The notes below the pieces were generated by a model. That model worked only from the letters and a program-made list of their open reading frames with translations. It had not been told where the DNA came from and searched no databases. The position numbers and the translations under genes are program-made. DNA of 64,000 bases from Fulvimarina sp. (GTDB taxonomy: Bacteria; Pseudomonadota; Alphaproteobacteria; Rhizobiales; Rhizobiaceae): positions 25,730-89,729 of the forward strand of contig PACL01000031.1 in assembly GCA_002700095.1 (NCBI GenBank). The letters are read 5' to 3'. Of the stretch, positions 11,361 through 20,758 are shown piece by piece. Positions within the stretch are counted from its first letter, which is position 1; every line of letters begins with the position of its first letter.

Positions 11361-12878
11361 TCAGCCGCCGGGCAGCTGCGACGCGTCGGAAGCCGCCCCG
11401 CGGCCGTGGCGCAGGAGCCTCATGGCGAGCGGGATGCACCAGATGGCGATGGTGAAGAGGCCGAGGCCCGCCGCGATCGGCCGCTCGAAGAAGGCGAGGA
11501 AGCTGCCGTCGGCCTTGATCATCGAGGTGACGAAGTTCTGCTCCAGCATCGGCCCGAGCACGAGGCCGAGGATCGCCGGGGCGATCGGGATGTCGTTCTC
11601 CTCCATCAGGAAGCCGATGACGCCGAAGACCAGCATCAACACGATGCCGAAGGGCGAGTTGTTGATGGCGAAGGAGCCGACGATGCAGAACATCAGGATG
11701 ATCGGCATCAGGATTCGGGCGGGGATCGACAGGATGGTGCGCGCCGCCTTGATGGCGATCCAGCCCATCGGCAGCATGATCAGATTGGCGAGGAAGAAGA
11801 CGATGAAGACGGCATAGATCAGCTGCGGCTGGTTGATGAAGATCGTCGGGCCGGGGTTCAGCCCCTTGATGTAGAGGACGCCGATGACGATCGCGGTGAT
11901 CGAATCGCCGGGAATGCCGAAGACGAGGGCGGGAATCCAGGCGCCGCTCACGGCGCCGTTGTTCGACGCGCCGGCCTCGACCAGACCTTCGACATGGCCG
12001 GTGCCGAATTTTTCCGGCTGTTTGGAAAATTTCTTGGAGATCGCATAGGAGATCCAGGCGGCGATGTCGGCGCCGGCGCCGGGCAGAGCGCCGATGGCCG
12101 TGCCGGTGACCGAGCCGCGCATCGCCTGGACGGGGTAGCGCTTGAGGTTCGTCCACTGCTTGGTGAAGACGCCGGTGCGCCCGCCCTTTTCCACGGCCGG
12201 CGTCTCGGCGCCGGAGGCGACGAAGCGCAAGACCTCCGAGACCGCGAAGAGGCCGATCATCGCCGGGATGAACTGGACGCCCGCCAGAAGCTCGACATTG
12301 CCGAAGGTGTAGCGTGGCTGGCCGGCCGGATTGTCGATGCCGATGGTGGCGGCGAAGAGGCCGATGATCAGCGCGATCATGCCCCGCGCCACCGATCCCG
12401 GCGAGACGAAGACCGCGCAGGAGAGGCCGAGGACGACCAGCCAGAAATATTCGAAGGAGGAGAACTTCAGCGCCACCTCGGCGAGCATCGGCGCCGCCGT
12501 GACGAGGACGATGGTGCCGAAGATGCCGCCGAGCGCCGAGAACACCAGCGAGGCGCCGAGGGCTTCCTCCGCCCGGCCCGAGCGGGTCATCTTGTAGGCG
12601 TCCTCGACATAGGCGGCGCTCGCCGGCGTGCCGGGCATGCGCAGCAGCGTGCCGGGAATGTCGCCGGCGAAGATTGCCATCGCCGTCGCCGTGACGATGG
12701 CGGCGATGGCCGGCACCGGATCCATGAAGAAGGTGACGGGCACGAGCAGCGCCGTCGCCATGGTCGCCGTCAGGCCGGGGATCGCGCCGACGAACATGCC
12801 GAAGGCGGCGGAGGACAGGATGACCAGCAGCACATAGGGCTGAAGGACGAGGGCGAAGGCCTCAGCGAGAATGGACAT
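11361..12878 (-). CDS. Tripartite tricarboxylate transporter large permease TctA family
   Basis: 505 aa, GAIPGLTATMATALLVPVTFFMDP… and AGDIPGTLLRMPGTPASAAYVEDAYKMTRSG typical of TctA. Confidence 0.95.
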   Translation of the reverse strand: MSILAEAFALVLQPYVLLVILSSAAFGMFVGAIPGLTATMATALLVPVTFFMDPVPAIAAIVTATAMAIFAGDIPGTLLRMPGTPASAAYVEDAYKMTRSGRAEEALGASLVFSALGGIFGTIVLVTAAPMLAEVALKFSSFEYFWLVVLGLSCAVFVSPGSVARGMIALIIGLFAATIGIDNPAGQPRYTFGNVELLAGVQFIPAMIGLFAVSEVLRFVASGAETPAVEKGGRTGVFTKQWTNLKRYPVQAMRGSVTGTAIGALPGAGADIAAWISYAISKKFSKQPEKFGTGHVEGLVEAGASNNGAVSGAWIPALVFGIPGDSITAIVIGVLYIKGLNPGPTIFINQPQLIYAVFIVFFLANLIMLPMGWIAIKAARTILSIPARILMPIILMFCIVGSFAINNSPFGIVLMLVFGVIGFLMEENDIPIAPAILGLVLGPMLEQNFVTSMIKADGSFLAFFERPIAAGLGLFTIAIWCIPLAMRLLRHGRGAASDASQLPGG

Positions 12879-12881
12879 GGG

Positions 12882-13355
12882 CTACCACAGGAACGCGAGG
12901 AATTCGCTGCGCGGCAGCGGCACGAGCAGGAGCCGGCCGAAGGCCTGCTGGATGACGATGCAGGCCAGGACCGAGACGGCGATGGCCGTCAGCGGCTTCG
13001 TCTTCAGCGTCAGCATCAGCACGGCCATGACCACCAGCGACGCCGGCACGAAGCCGATCGAGGGTGCCGCGAGGATGTAGAAGACGACGAGGACGAGCGC
13101 GACGAGGACCGAAAGGACGGAACGGCGGGAGCGGAGCCAGGGCGCGAGCTCCAGGCGGGGCATGCGCAGGCCGGCAGCAAGCGCCTTGACGATCATGAAC
13201 AGGCCGAGAAGCGAGGCGAAGACGGCGATCGCACGGGGCATCGTCCCGGCGCCGTAGTCCTGGCCGGGAATGTCGGTGAAGCCCAGCGCCGAGACATAGA
13301 TCGCGATACCGCCGCAAAGGACGAGGAGGCCGAGGAGGAGATCGTTGAATTTCAT
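12882..13355 (-). CDS. Tripartite tricarboxylate transporter small permease TctB family
   Basis: MKFNDLLLGLLVLCGGIAIYVSALGFTDIPGQDYGAGTMPRAIA…; directly upstream of tctA. Confidence 0.9.
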   Translation of the reverse strand: MKFNDLLLGLLVLCGGIAIYVSALGFTDIPGQDYGAGTMPRAIAVFASLLGLFMIVKALAAGLRMPRLELAPWLRSRRSVLSVLVALVLVVFYILAAPSIGFVPASLVVMAVLMLTLKTKPLTAIAVSVLACIVIQQAFGRLLLVPLPRSEFLAFLW

Positions 13356-13418
13356 GGACTGTCCGGGAATTGGGACGAGGCGGCGGTTGCGGGAAGCTCG
13401 TTCACGGCCGCGCTGGGA

Positions 13419-13598
13419 ACCCCCCTCTGCCTGCCGGCATCTCCCCCTCAAGGGGGGAGATCAGTCGCTCGATGGACGCTTGCGCACCATGATCCACCGC
13501 TCGTTCTCGCGATTTTCCGCGGAAAGATCGGGTGCGGCGCTGGCGGAGGGTCGATCTCCCCCCTTGTGGGGGAGATGGGCGGCAGCCCAGAGGGGGGT
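13419..13598. repeat. 180-bp interspersed repeat with terminal inverted repeats ACCCCCCTCTG…CAGAGGGGGGT (copy 1)
   Basis: Ends plus internal ATCTCCCCC…GGGGGGAGATC palindromes match copy 2 at 20512-20687. Confidence 0.85.
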
Positions 13599-13657
13599 CC
13601 CAGCCTCGGCGCTCGAAAGCGAGGCGCCAAACGACGCCTCGCGCGATCAGCTCATTC

Positions 13658-14656
13658 CTACTGCTTCGCCAGCCCGGCCTTCTTCATCACCTCGCCGAGG
13701 GCCGCGTCGTCCTCGGCGACGATCTTGGTCGCCTCCTCGCCGGCGGCCCAGCGCACGCCGAAGCCGCGGTCCTTCATGAAGGTCTGGTATTCCTCGGAGT
13801 TGTAGGCCGTCTCGACGGCACCGATCAGCTTGGCCTTGACGTCCTCCGGCAGGCCCTTCGGCGCCACCACAGCCCGCCAGACGGCGAGCGTCCAGTCCGA
13901 GCCGGTGCCTTCCTTCAGGGTCGGAACGTCCGGGAACATCGCCTGGCGCTCGGCCGACATGGAGGCGAGCGGCTTGACCCGGCCGGCATCGATCATCGAG
14001 CGACCTTCGGCCAGCGAGGAGGGGACGATATCGACACCGCCCGCCACCATGTCGGTTATGCCGGCCGCCGCGCCCTGGCTCGGCACGAAGGTGACGTAGT
14101 CAGGCTCGAGGCCCTCAGACAGCAGCCAGCCGGCAAGGCCCAGATGCCAGATGCCGCCCTGGCCGGTGCCCGACGCCTTGAAGGTGCCCTTCGGTTCGGC
14201 CTTGATCTTGTCGAGAAGCGCCTGGACGGTGTCGTAGCCGGAATCGGCCGAGACCATGACGCCGCCGGGATCGGCATTGACGAGGGCGAGGATGTCGTAA
14301 TTCTCGTAGGTGAGGTCGGTCAGGCCCTGCCAGTGCATCATGTCGATCTCGATCGTCATGATGCCGAGGGTGTAGCCGTCCGGCTCGGCATTGGCGATGG
14401 CGCTGTGGCCGACGACGCCCGAACCGCCGGTGCGGTTGATGACGGTGACCGGCTGGCCGAGCCCTTCCTGCAGCAGCGAGGCGATGACGCGGCCGACCGC
14501 ATCGGTGCCGCCGCCGGCGCCCCAGGGCACGATCATCTGGATCGGCCGGCTCGGATAATCCTCCTGCGCGTGGGCGGCGGGAACGGCGAAGCTGCCGGCG
14601 AGCGTGATGGACGTGGCCATCATCGTGGCGGCGGCGAGAAGCGAGCGTCTGTGCAT
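13658..14656 (-). CDS. Tripartite tricarboxylate transporter substrate-binding protein (TctC/Bug family)
   Basis: Signal peptide, then YPSRPIQMIVPWGAGGGTDAVGRVIA…, Bug-family signature. Confidence 0.94.
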   Translation of the reverse strand: MHRRSLLAAATMMATSITLAGSFAVPAAHAQEDYPSRPIQMIVPWGAGGGTDAVGRVIASLLQEGLGQPVTVINRTGGSGVVGHSAIANAEPDGYTLGIMTIEIDMMHWQGLTDLTYENYDILALVNADPGGVMVSADSGYDTVQALLDKIKAEPKGTFKASGTGQGGIWHLGLAGWLLSEGLEPDYVTFVPSQGAAAGITDMVAGGVDIVPSSLAEGRSMIDAGRVKPLASMSAERQAMFPDVPTLKEGTGSDWTLAVWRAVVAPKGLPEDVKAKLIGAVETAYNSEEYQTFMKDRGFGVRWAAGEEATKIVAEDDAALGEVMKKAGLAKQ

Positions 14657-14804
14657 GGTCAGGTTTTCCTCCCAGGATCGACGGACCGCCATTTGTCGAC
14701 CGGCCCCTGGCGATCGCCCGCGCCTCCCAGCACCGGAACGATCGGGCCGCCGCATCCGGCGATCACGTTCGGGCGCACTATTCAGGCGACGTCGACAGGT
14801 GTCA

Positions 14805-14814
14805 ACGTATACGT
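14805..14814. promoter_or_regulatory. Candidate FCD-GntR operator ACGTATACGT upstream of tctC
   Basis: Perfect palindrome, about 150 bp upstream of the tctC start; also present at 17498 and, as a variant, at 23646. Confidence 0.6.
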
Positions 14815-14914
14815 GGCAAATCACTGGGCTTGATTTATCGCTCGCATGCCGTCCAGACTCGACCGGAGCCGACGGTCCGTCCGTCACACGAGACCGGAGC
14901 GCGAAGCCCCATCG

Positions 14915-15205
14915 TCACAGAGACAGCCGGCGCACGCTGCTGCCATGGACCACGGCGAGAATGAGCACGCCGCCGGGTTCGCCCTCGTAGAGGATGACAT
15001 GGGAGCGATATTCGTGCCGGCGGACTCGAGGCGCGATCTGATCGGCCGCCCGCCCCATCCGGGGATTGTCCGCGAGAAGCGCGAAGACATGGATCATCCC
15101 ATCCCCATAGGCCTCGGCCTGAGCCTCACCGAACTGCTCGCAGCCGAAGGCGAAGATCTCGATGATGTCTTCCTCGGCGCGGCGCGTGAGGCGAAACCTG
15201 CTCAA
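14915..15205 (-). CDS. parE: ParE/RelE-superfamily toxin
   Basis: MSRFRLTRRAEEDIIEIFAFGCEQFGEAQAEAYGDGM…NPRMGRAADQIAPRVRRHEYRSHVILYEGE. Confidence 0.85.
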   Translation of the reverse strand: MSRFRLTRRAEEDIIEIFAFGCEQFGEAQAEAYGDGMIHVFALLADNPRMGRAADQIAPRVRRHEYRSHVILYEGEPGGVLILAVVHGSSVRRLSL

Positions 15206-15471
15206 TCATCTGGCCCGGTTCGCGCGGAGGCGCGGCGCCGGCCCTCCTGCTTGATCTCGTCGATCGACCGGTCGCCGATCCCGCTGGCGCGGGCCTCCTC
15301 GACGAGCCGACGCAGATCGTCCAGCGTCAGATCCGGGCGCGCCCGACGCTCGCGATCGCGGCGCACGAGGTCGCGGATGTAGTCGCTGGTGCTGGCATAT
15401 TCGCCCTCGACGATCCGGCCGTCGATCCATTCCTTCATGGCATCCGGCATGGACAGGGTGACTGAGACCAC
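15202..15471 (-). CDS. parD: ParD-type (RHH) antitoxin
   Basis: VVSVTLSMPDAMKEWIDGRIVEGEYASTSDYIRDLVRRDRERR; overlaps the parE start by 4 nt; GTG start preceded by GGAGG. Confidence 0.85.
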   Translation of the reverse strand: MVSVTLSMPDAMKEWIDGRIVEGEYASTSDYIRDLVRRDRERRARPDLTLDDLRRLVEEARASGIGDRSIDEIKQEGRRRASARTGPDD

Positions 15472-15606
15472 GGGTTCCTCCGCTGCGATCCGACAAGAAA
15501 TAATCACATATGATCTTGTCCGATGGCAACAAGAACCGTTCGAGCGCTGGAACGACGTGCGGCGCCCGAGGGCGCCGCACAGTTGTTGGTCATGGACGCT
15601 TCGCGA

Positions 15607-16455
15607 TCAATCGCGAGCGGCGATGACCGTCTGCTTCTGCTCGCCGATGCCGGCGATGCCGAGCGTCATGACGTCGCCGACCTTCAGATACTGGGGCGGC
15701 TTCATGCCCATGCCGACGCCGGGAGGCGTGCCGGTGGTGATGACGTCGCCGGGCATCAGCGTCATGAACTGCGAGCAGTAGGAGACGACGTGGGGCAGGT
15801 TGAAGATCAGCGTCGAGGTGGTGCCGGTCTGGCGCCGCTCGCCGTTGACGTCGAGCCACATGTCGAGGTCGTGCGGGTCGGAGACCTCGTCGCGGGTGAC
15901 GAGCCAGGGGCCGAGCGGGCCGAAGGTATCGTGGCTCTTGCCCTTGGTCCACTGGCCTTGGCGCTTGGTCTGGAAGGTCCGCTCGGAGACGTCGTTCATG
16001 ACGGCGAAGCCGGCGACATAGTCCATCGCGTCGGACTCGGACACATATTTCGCCCGCGAGCCGATGATCACCGCGAGCTCCACCTCCCAGTCGAGGGCGT
16101 CGGAGCCGCGGGGCTGCTCGACGTCGTCATTCGGCCCGCAGAGCGCGTTGATCTGCTTGGTGAAGATGATCGGCTCGGTCGGCGGCTCGGCGCCGGTCTC
16201 GGCGGCGTGGTCGGAATAGTTGAGGCCGATGCAGAGGATCTTGGAGACCCCCGCGACGGGCGAGCCGTAGCGCGGGCTGCCCTCGACGAGGGGCAGCGAG
16301 GCCGGGTCGATCGCCTTCAGGGCCGCAAGGCCCTTGGGCGACAGGACGTCACCGGCAATGTCGGCGACATGGGCGGACAGATCGCGGATCTTGCCGTCGG
16401 CGTCGATCAGTCCGGGCTTTTCCTGGCCGAGGGGGCCGTAACGAACGAGTTTCAT
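15607..16455 (-). CDS. Fumarylacetoacetate hydrolase (FAH)-family protein
   Basis: ILCIGLNYSDHAAETGAEPPTEPIIFTKQ…GDVITTGTPPGVGMGMKPPQYLKVGD. Confidence 0.93.
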   Translation of the reverse strand: MKLVRYGPLGQEKPGLIDADGKIRDLSAHVADIAGDVLSPKGLAALKAIDPASLPLVEGSPRYGSPVAGVSKILCIGLNYSDHAAETGAEPPTEPIIFTKQINALCGPNDDVEQPRGSDALDWEVELAVIIGSRAKYVSESDAMDYVAGFAVMNDVSERTFQTKRQGQWTKGKSHDTFGPLGPWLVTRDEVSDPHDLDMWLDVNGERRQTGTTSTLIFNLPHVVSYCSQFMTLMPGDVITTGTPPGVGMGMKPPQYLKVGDVMTLGIAGIGEQKQTVIAARD

Positions 16456-16515
16456 GGTGTCCTTTCAGTGTGGCGGGTGGTTGCACAGCCCCGGCGAAGC
16501 GGGGCGGTGAAGGAG

Positions 16516-16606
16516 CCCCTCATCCTGAGCCTGTCGAAGGACGAGGGGCGCTCGGCGCAATCTGGAGGCTTCACCCTCGTGGTTCGACAGGCTCACCATG
16601 AGGGTG
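16516..16606. repeat. Interspersed palindromic repeat CCCTCATCCTGAGCCTGTCGAAGG…TTCGACAGGCTCACCATGAGGGT (copy 1)
   Basis: Further copies at 52500-52567 (partial) and 52669-52759. Confidence 0.85.
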
Positions 16607-16642
16607 AAGACGTTCGCGCCTTTGCATGCCGTATCGCTGGCC

Positions 16643-17431
16643 TCAATACACCGCGCGGCCGCCGGAGATGTCGAACACCGCGCCGGTGGAGAAGGAGCAG
16701 TCCTCCGACGCCAGCCAGACGATCATCGCGGCGACTTCGGCAGGTTCCACGAAGCGGTTTAGCGGGATCTTCGACAGCATGTAGTCGATGTGCTCCTGGC
16801 TCATCTGGTCGAAGATGGCGGTGCGGGCGGCGGCGGGCGTGATGCAGTTGACGAGGACGCCGGCGCCGGCGAGTTCCTTGCCGAGGGACTTGGTGAGGCC
16901 GATGAGGCCGGCCTTCGAGGCCGAATAATGCGAGGCGTTGGGGTTGCCCTCCTTGCCGGCGATCGAGGCGACGTTGACGATGCGGCCGTAGCCGGCCGCG
17001 ATCATCGACGGCACCAGGGCCCGGGCGGTGAGATAGGGCCCGACCAGATTGACCTCGAGGGTCTTGCGCCAGATTGCCGGCTCGAGCTCCCAGGTCTTGC
17101 CGTTGCCGCCGGTGATGCCGGCATTGTTGACGAGGATGTCGATCGCCCCCGCCGCAAGGGCCTGCCTCGCCGCGGCGTCGACCGAGGCCTCGTCGGTGAG
17201 TTCGACGACCGTGCCGCTGGCTCTTTCGCCATGCTCCCCGCCGCCCGGCCCACTGCCGGTGAGGCCCTTGTCGGCGAGCGACGCAAGCGCTTCGTCGATC
17301 GCCGCGCCGTCGACGTCCCACAGGACGACGGAGGCGCCGCTCTCCAGCATGCGCTCGGCGGTGGCAAGGCCGATGCCCCGCGCGCCGCCGGTGATGACGG
17401 CCCTGCGGCCCTCCAGATCGATCCGGTTCAT
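16643..17431 (-). CDS. Short-chain dehydrogenase/reductase (SDR)
   Basis: GGARGIGLATAERM, NNAGITG, YSASKAGLIGLTKSL motifs; start MNRIDLEGRRAV. Confidence 0.9.
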   Translation of the reverse strand: MNRIDLEGRRAVITGGARGIGLATAERMLESGASVVLWDVDGAAIDEALASLADKGLTGSGPGGGEHGERASGTVVELTDEASVDAAARQALAAGAIDILVNNAGITGGNGKTWELEPAIWRKTLEVNLVGPYLTARALVPSMIAAGYGRIVNVASIAGKEGNPNASHYSASKAGLIGLTKSLGKELAGAGVLVNCITPAAARTAIFDQMSQEHIDYMLSKIPLNRFVEPAEVAAMIVWLASEDCSFSTGAVFDISGGRAVY

Positions 17432-17497
17432 CCTGTGGCTTCCTCCCGCCCTGCTTCGTGGTTGCTCCCGCCATGGCACAGCCCGGCCGCGCAATCA

Positions 17498-17507
17498 ACG
17501 TATACGT
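17498..17507. promoter_or_regulatory. Candidate FCD-GntR operator ACGTATACGT upstream of SDR gene
   Basis: Same palindrome as 14805; 67-76 bp upstream of the SDR start, between the SDR gene and the GntR gene. Confidence 0.6.
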
Positions 17508-17536
17508 CGATTCTCGTCTCTCGCGGGTTCGGCGCG

Positions 17537-18361
17537 CTAGCGATCGCTCGCGAAACCCGCCGCCTGGCCCCTCAGCATGGCCAGCGCGTTGCGATCGGCC
17601 CGCTCCCGGTGCTGGGCATGGAGATGGGCGGCGAGGCGCTCGTCGCCGGCGCGGATCGCCTCGAAGATCGCCCGGTGCTCGAGGTCCGACTGGGTGGGGC
17701 GGGGCCTGAGCTTCACGATCGCCATATGGGCTCGGTACTGCTGGTCCCAGCACAGCCGCAGCGCCCCCTGCAGCCGGCGGTTCTCGCAGAGGCCGACGAG
17801 TTCGGAGTGGAAGACGTTGTCGAGATGCGACCACTGCACGATGTCGCCGCGGGTGGTCTCGCGCTCCATCTGGTCGAGGAGTGCCGAAAGGCGCCGCACC
17901 TCCTCGTCCTTCAGGCCGCGCCGGGCGAGAAGGGCGGCGGCCTTCACCTCGAGCGGCGACAGCACGTCGTAGATCTGCGCGAGTTCGTCGAGGGACTGGG
18001 ACTTCACGGTGATGCCGTGGCGCGGGCGGACCTCGACGAGATCCTCCTCCTCCAGCCGGATCAGCGCCTCGCGGACCGGGGTGCGCGACAGGGACAACAG
18101 GCTCGCCACCTCGGCCTCGAGCAGCGTGGTGCCAGGCGGCAGCCGGCCCTCCAGGATGCGGAACTTCAGGTCGTGATAGGCGCGGTCGCGGGCCGGCATG
18201 CGGGCGACGCCGGCAAGGGTCGGGCGCGGGCGCGAGCCGCCCGCCGCCGGCCCCGGCCGCTGCTTGCGCTGGCGAGCGGGATCGGCCGCCGCCGTCTCGG
18301 CCTCGTCGGCCCCGGGCAGCGCGATCTCGCCGGGCGATCCCGTCGGCTTCATCTCCACCAT
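17537..18361 (-). CDS. GntR-family transcriptional regulator with FCD domain
   Basis: wHTH RDRAYHDLKFRILEGRLPPGTTLLEAEVASLLSLSRTPVREALIRLEEEDLVEVRPRHGITV plus all-alpha FCD-like region. Confidence 0.92.
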   Translation of the reverse strand: MVEMKPTGSPGEIALPGADEAETAAADPARQRKQRPGPAAGGSRPRPTLAGVARMPARDRAYHDLKFRILEGRLPPGTTLLEAEVASLLSLSRTPVREALIRLEEEDLVEVRPRHGITVKSQSLDELAQIYDVLSPLEVKAAALLARRGLKDEEVRRLSALLDQMERETTRGDIVQWSHLDNVFHSELVGLCENRRLQGALRLCWDQQYRAHMAIVKLRPRPTQSDLEHRAIFEAIRAGDERLAAHLHAQHRERADRNALAMLRGQAAGFASDR

Positions 18362-18402
18362 GGCGCCATCGACGTCACCTTCTTCGTTCGTGCCGGCCAG
18401 CC

Positions 18403-19299
18403 TCAGGGCTTCCGGCCATCGACGCCGTTCAGCCCGGCGACGATATCAGACAGGGTCGGCAGGTAGCCATCGCCGCGCCCGAGCGCCTCGGCCGTGGCGA
18501 ACTCGTTCTTCACCGCCGAGGACACATGGCTGGCGATGCCGCTCTCATTGGCCAGCGAGACGAGGTAGCGCATGTCCTTGTGGGCGTTTTTCAGCGTGAA
18601 CTTGTGGGCGTTCGGATTGCCGCCGACGACATAGTCCATGAAGGTCTGGTAGAAGCCGCAATCCATGCGGCCGCCGCCGATCACCGAATGGAACACGTCC
18701 GGGGTGATGCCGTTCTTCGCCCCGATCGCCAGGGCTTCCGAATAGAGCGCGGCATAGCCGAGCGAGATGAAGTTGTTGAGGAGCTTCATCGTGTGGCCGG
18801 CGCCGACCTCGCCGACCCGCACCACCTTGCCGCCGACGACGTCGAGAATCGGCTTGACCCGCGCGAACAGAGCCTCGCTCGCCCCGACCATGAGGTCGAG
18901 ATTGCCCTCCCAGGCCTCCTTCGGGGTGCGCGACAGGGGCGCGTCGACGAAGGCGACTCCGGCCGCCTCGCAGCGCGCGGCAAGCTGGCGCGTGGAGACC
19001 GGATTGGACGTGGAGCTGTCGATGATCGTCCGCAACTTGCCGTTCGCCGCGAGGATCGCCTCGACGGCAGCCTCGACCTCAGGGCTGCCGGGAAGGCAGA
19101 GATAGACGAGGTCTGAGTTCGCGGCGATCTCGGCGACGTCCTTCGCCTCGATTGCTCCACGTGAAACAAGATCCTCGACCGGCTCGCGGTTGCGATGGGC
19201 GAGAACGCTCAAGGGATAGCCGGCCTCGACGAGGTTCTTGGCCATGCCGTGGCCCATCAGCCCGGCGCCGAGGAAGCCGATATGGGGGCGGTCGGTCAT
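18403..19299 (-). CDS. NAD(P)-dependent beta-hydroxyacid dehydrogenase (3-hydroxyisobutyrate dehydrogenase family)
   Basis: MTDRPHIGFLGAGLMGHGMAKNLVEAGYPL…FVDAPLSRTPKEAWEGNLDLMVG…AGHTMKLLNNFISLG. Confidence 0.92.
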   Translation of the reverse strand: MTDRPHIGFLGAGLMGHGMAKNLVEAGYPLSVLAHRNREPVEDLVSRGAIEAKDVAEIAANSDLVYLCLPGSPEVEAAVEAILAANGKLRTIIDSSTSNPVSTRQLAARCEAAGVAFVDAPLSRTPKEAWEGNLDLMVGASEALFARVKPILDVVGGKVVRVGEVGAGHTMKLLNNFISLGYAALYSEALAIGAKNGITPDVFHSVIGGGRMDCGFYQTFMDYVVGGNPNAHKFTLKNAHKDMRYLVSLANESGIASHVSSAVKNEFATAEALGRGDGYLPTLSDIVAGLNGVDGRKP

Positions 19300-19454
19300 T
19301 GTGGGGCTCTCCTGGGTTGGGTTCGTCTGGTGGCGTGCGCTCAGAGGGGTCGGTCGACCGGAAAAGGCTGCGCGGGTGCCTCGGCGCAATCATCAATTCA
19401 ACCGTCGCTCTGGTGAAAGCCCGATCGGCGCCGGACCGATGATCTCCACAATCC

Positions 19455-20429
19455 TCACCCTCGCGCCGCCTCGTCGGCGATGTGGGCCCGGACGATGTCG
19501 GCGAAGCTCCGGTCCGCCGAAAAGCCGACGCTCGTCGCGCGGCTGGCGTCGAAGTCGCGCGGCCAGCCGGCGACGATCTTCTCGATGACGGCGTCCGGCT
19601 CGCGGCGGATGCGGTTCACCACCTCGTCGCCGGCGACTTCCCGCAGCGCCTCGATCATCTCGGCAATGGTCACCGACAGGCCCGGCATGGTCAGGCAGCG
19701 GCGGGCGCCGAGGACGTCGGTGTCCATGGTCGCCGCATGCATCAGGAACTCCACCGCCGAGGCCGGGCTCGCCACCCAGTGTTGCACGTCGTCGGCGACG
19801 GGAAGGATTGCCTCCTCGCCGGCCAGCGGCTCGCGGATGATGCCGGAAAAGAAGCTCGACGCCGCCTTGTTCGGCTTGCCGGGACGCACGACGATGGTGG
19901 GAAGCCGGATGCCGACGCCGTCGACGAAGCCCTTGCGGCTGTAGTCGTTGAGGAGCAGTTCGCAGATCGCCTTCTGTGTGCCGTAGCTGGTCAGCGGCGC
20001 GGCAAGGAAGGTGTCGGTGATCTTGTCCTCGAAAGGCGCGCCGAAGACCGCGATGGACGACGTGAAGACGAGGCGTGGCCGGTAGTTCTCGCCCTCGGCG
20101 CGGATCGCCTCGAGGAGATAGGACATGCCCTGCTGGTTGATCCGGTAGCCCTTGTCGAAATCGGCTTCCGCCTCGCCGGAGACGATGGCGGCGAGGTGGA
20201 AGATCATGTCGGGGCGCTTCTTGACCAGCGCCTCGACCGTCGCCTGGTCGGCGATGTCGCCGGCCGCAGCGTCGATCGTGACGCCGTCGGGCGCGGCGAT
20301 CTGCGGCTCCACGACGTCGAAGGCGTCGATGGCCGTGATCGCCTCGCCGGCGACGGTCTTCTCATTGAGCAGCCGGTCGATCAGCCGCCGGCCCACCATG
20401 CCCGCCGCGCCGAGGATCAGGATCCGCAT
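19455..20429 (-). CDS. NAD-dependent epimerase/dehydratase family, D-erythronate dehydrogenase (DenD)-like
   Basis: MRILILGAAGMVGRRLIDRLL…VFTSSIAVFGAPFEDKITDTFLAAPLTSYGTQKAICELLLNDYSRKGFVDGVGIRLPTIVVRPGKPNKAASSFFSGIIREPLAG. Confidence 0.82.
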   Translation of the reverse strand: MRILILGAAGMVGRRLIDRLLNEKTVAGEAITAIDAFDVVEPQIAAPDGVTIDAAAGDIADQATVEALVKKRPDMIFHLAAIVSGEAEADFDKGYRINQQGMSYLLEAIRAEGENYRPRLVFTSSIAVFGAPFEDKITDTFLAAPLTSYGTQKAICELLLNDYSRKGFVDGVGIRLPTIVVRPGKPNKAASSFFSGIIREPLAGEEAILPVADDVQHWVASPASAVEFLMHAATMDTDVLGARRCLTMPGLSVTIAEMIEALREVAGDEVVNRIRREPDAVIEKIVAGWPRDFDASRATSVGFSADRSFADIVRAHIADEAARG

Positions 20430-20511
20430 GTTCTTCCTCCCGTTTGCGACGCTCGGCCTCCGCGTGGAAGGTCTAGCGTCTTCTTGTCGTTCGACGGCGA
20501 CGGCCGCCGTC

Positions 20512-20687
20512 ACCCCCCTCTGTCCTGCCGGACATCTCCCCCACAAGGGGGGAGATCGGCGGCGGACCGGGCCTGGCTCTTCTGGACACGGCTCCGCTAG
20601 GCTCTTCCTCGATCGGCCGACGGAGCCGCCACTGCAGGTTCAATCTCCCCCCTTGTGGGGGAGATGGCTGGCAAGCCAGAGGGGGGT
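20512..20687. repeat. 176-bp interspersed repeat with terminal inverted repeats ACCCCCCTCTG…CAGAGGGGGGT (copy 2)
   Basis: Same ends and internal palindromes as 13419-13598; central segment differs. Confidence 0.85.
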
Positions 20688-20758
20688 CCCTCGGCTCGCC
20701 CTGTCACACCTTCACTCTCGTCGCGCCCGACCGAAGCGTCGGCGCGACGAGCGCATCA

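Noticed and set aside
11406-13805. 799-aa plus-strand ORF opposite tctA/tctB
   Set aside because: Extreme charge/low complexity (RRDDHQ-rich), antisense to conserved transporter genes
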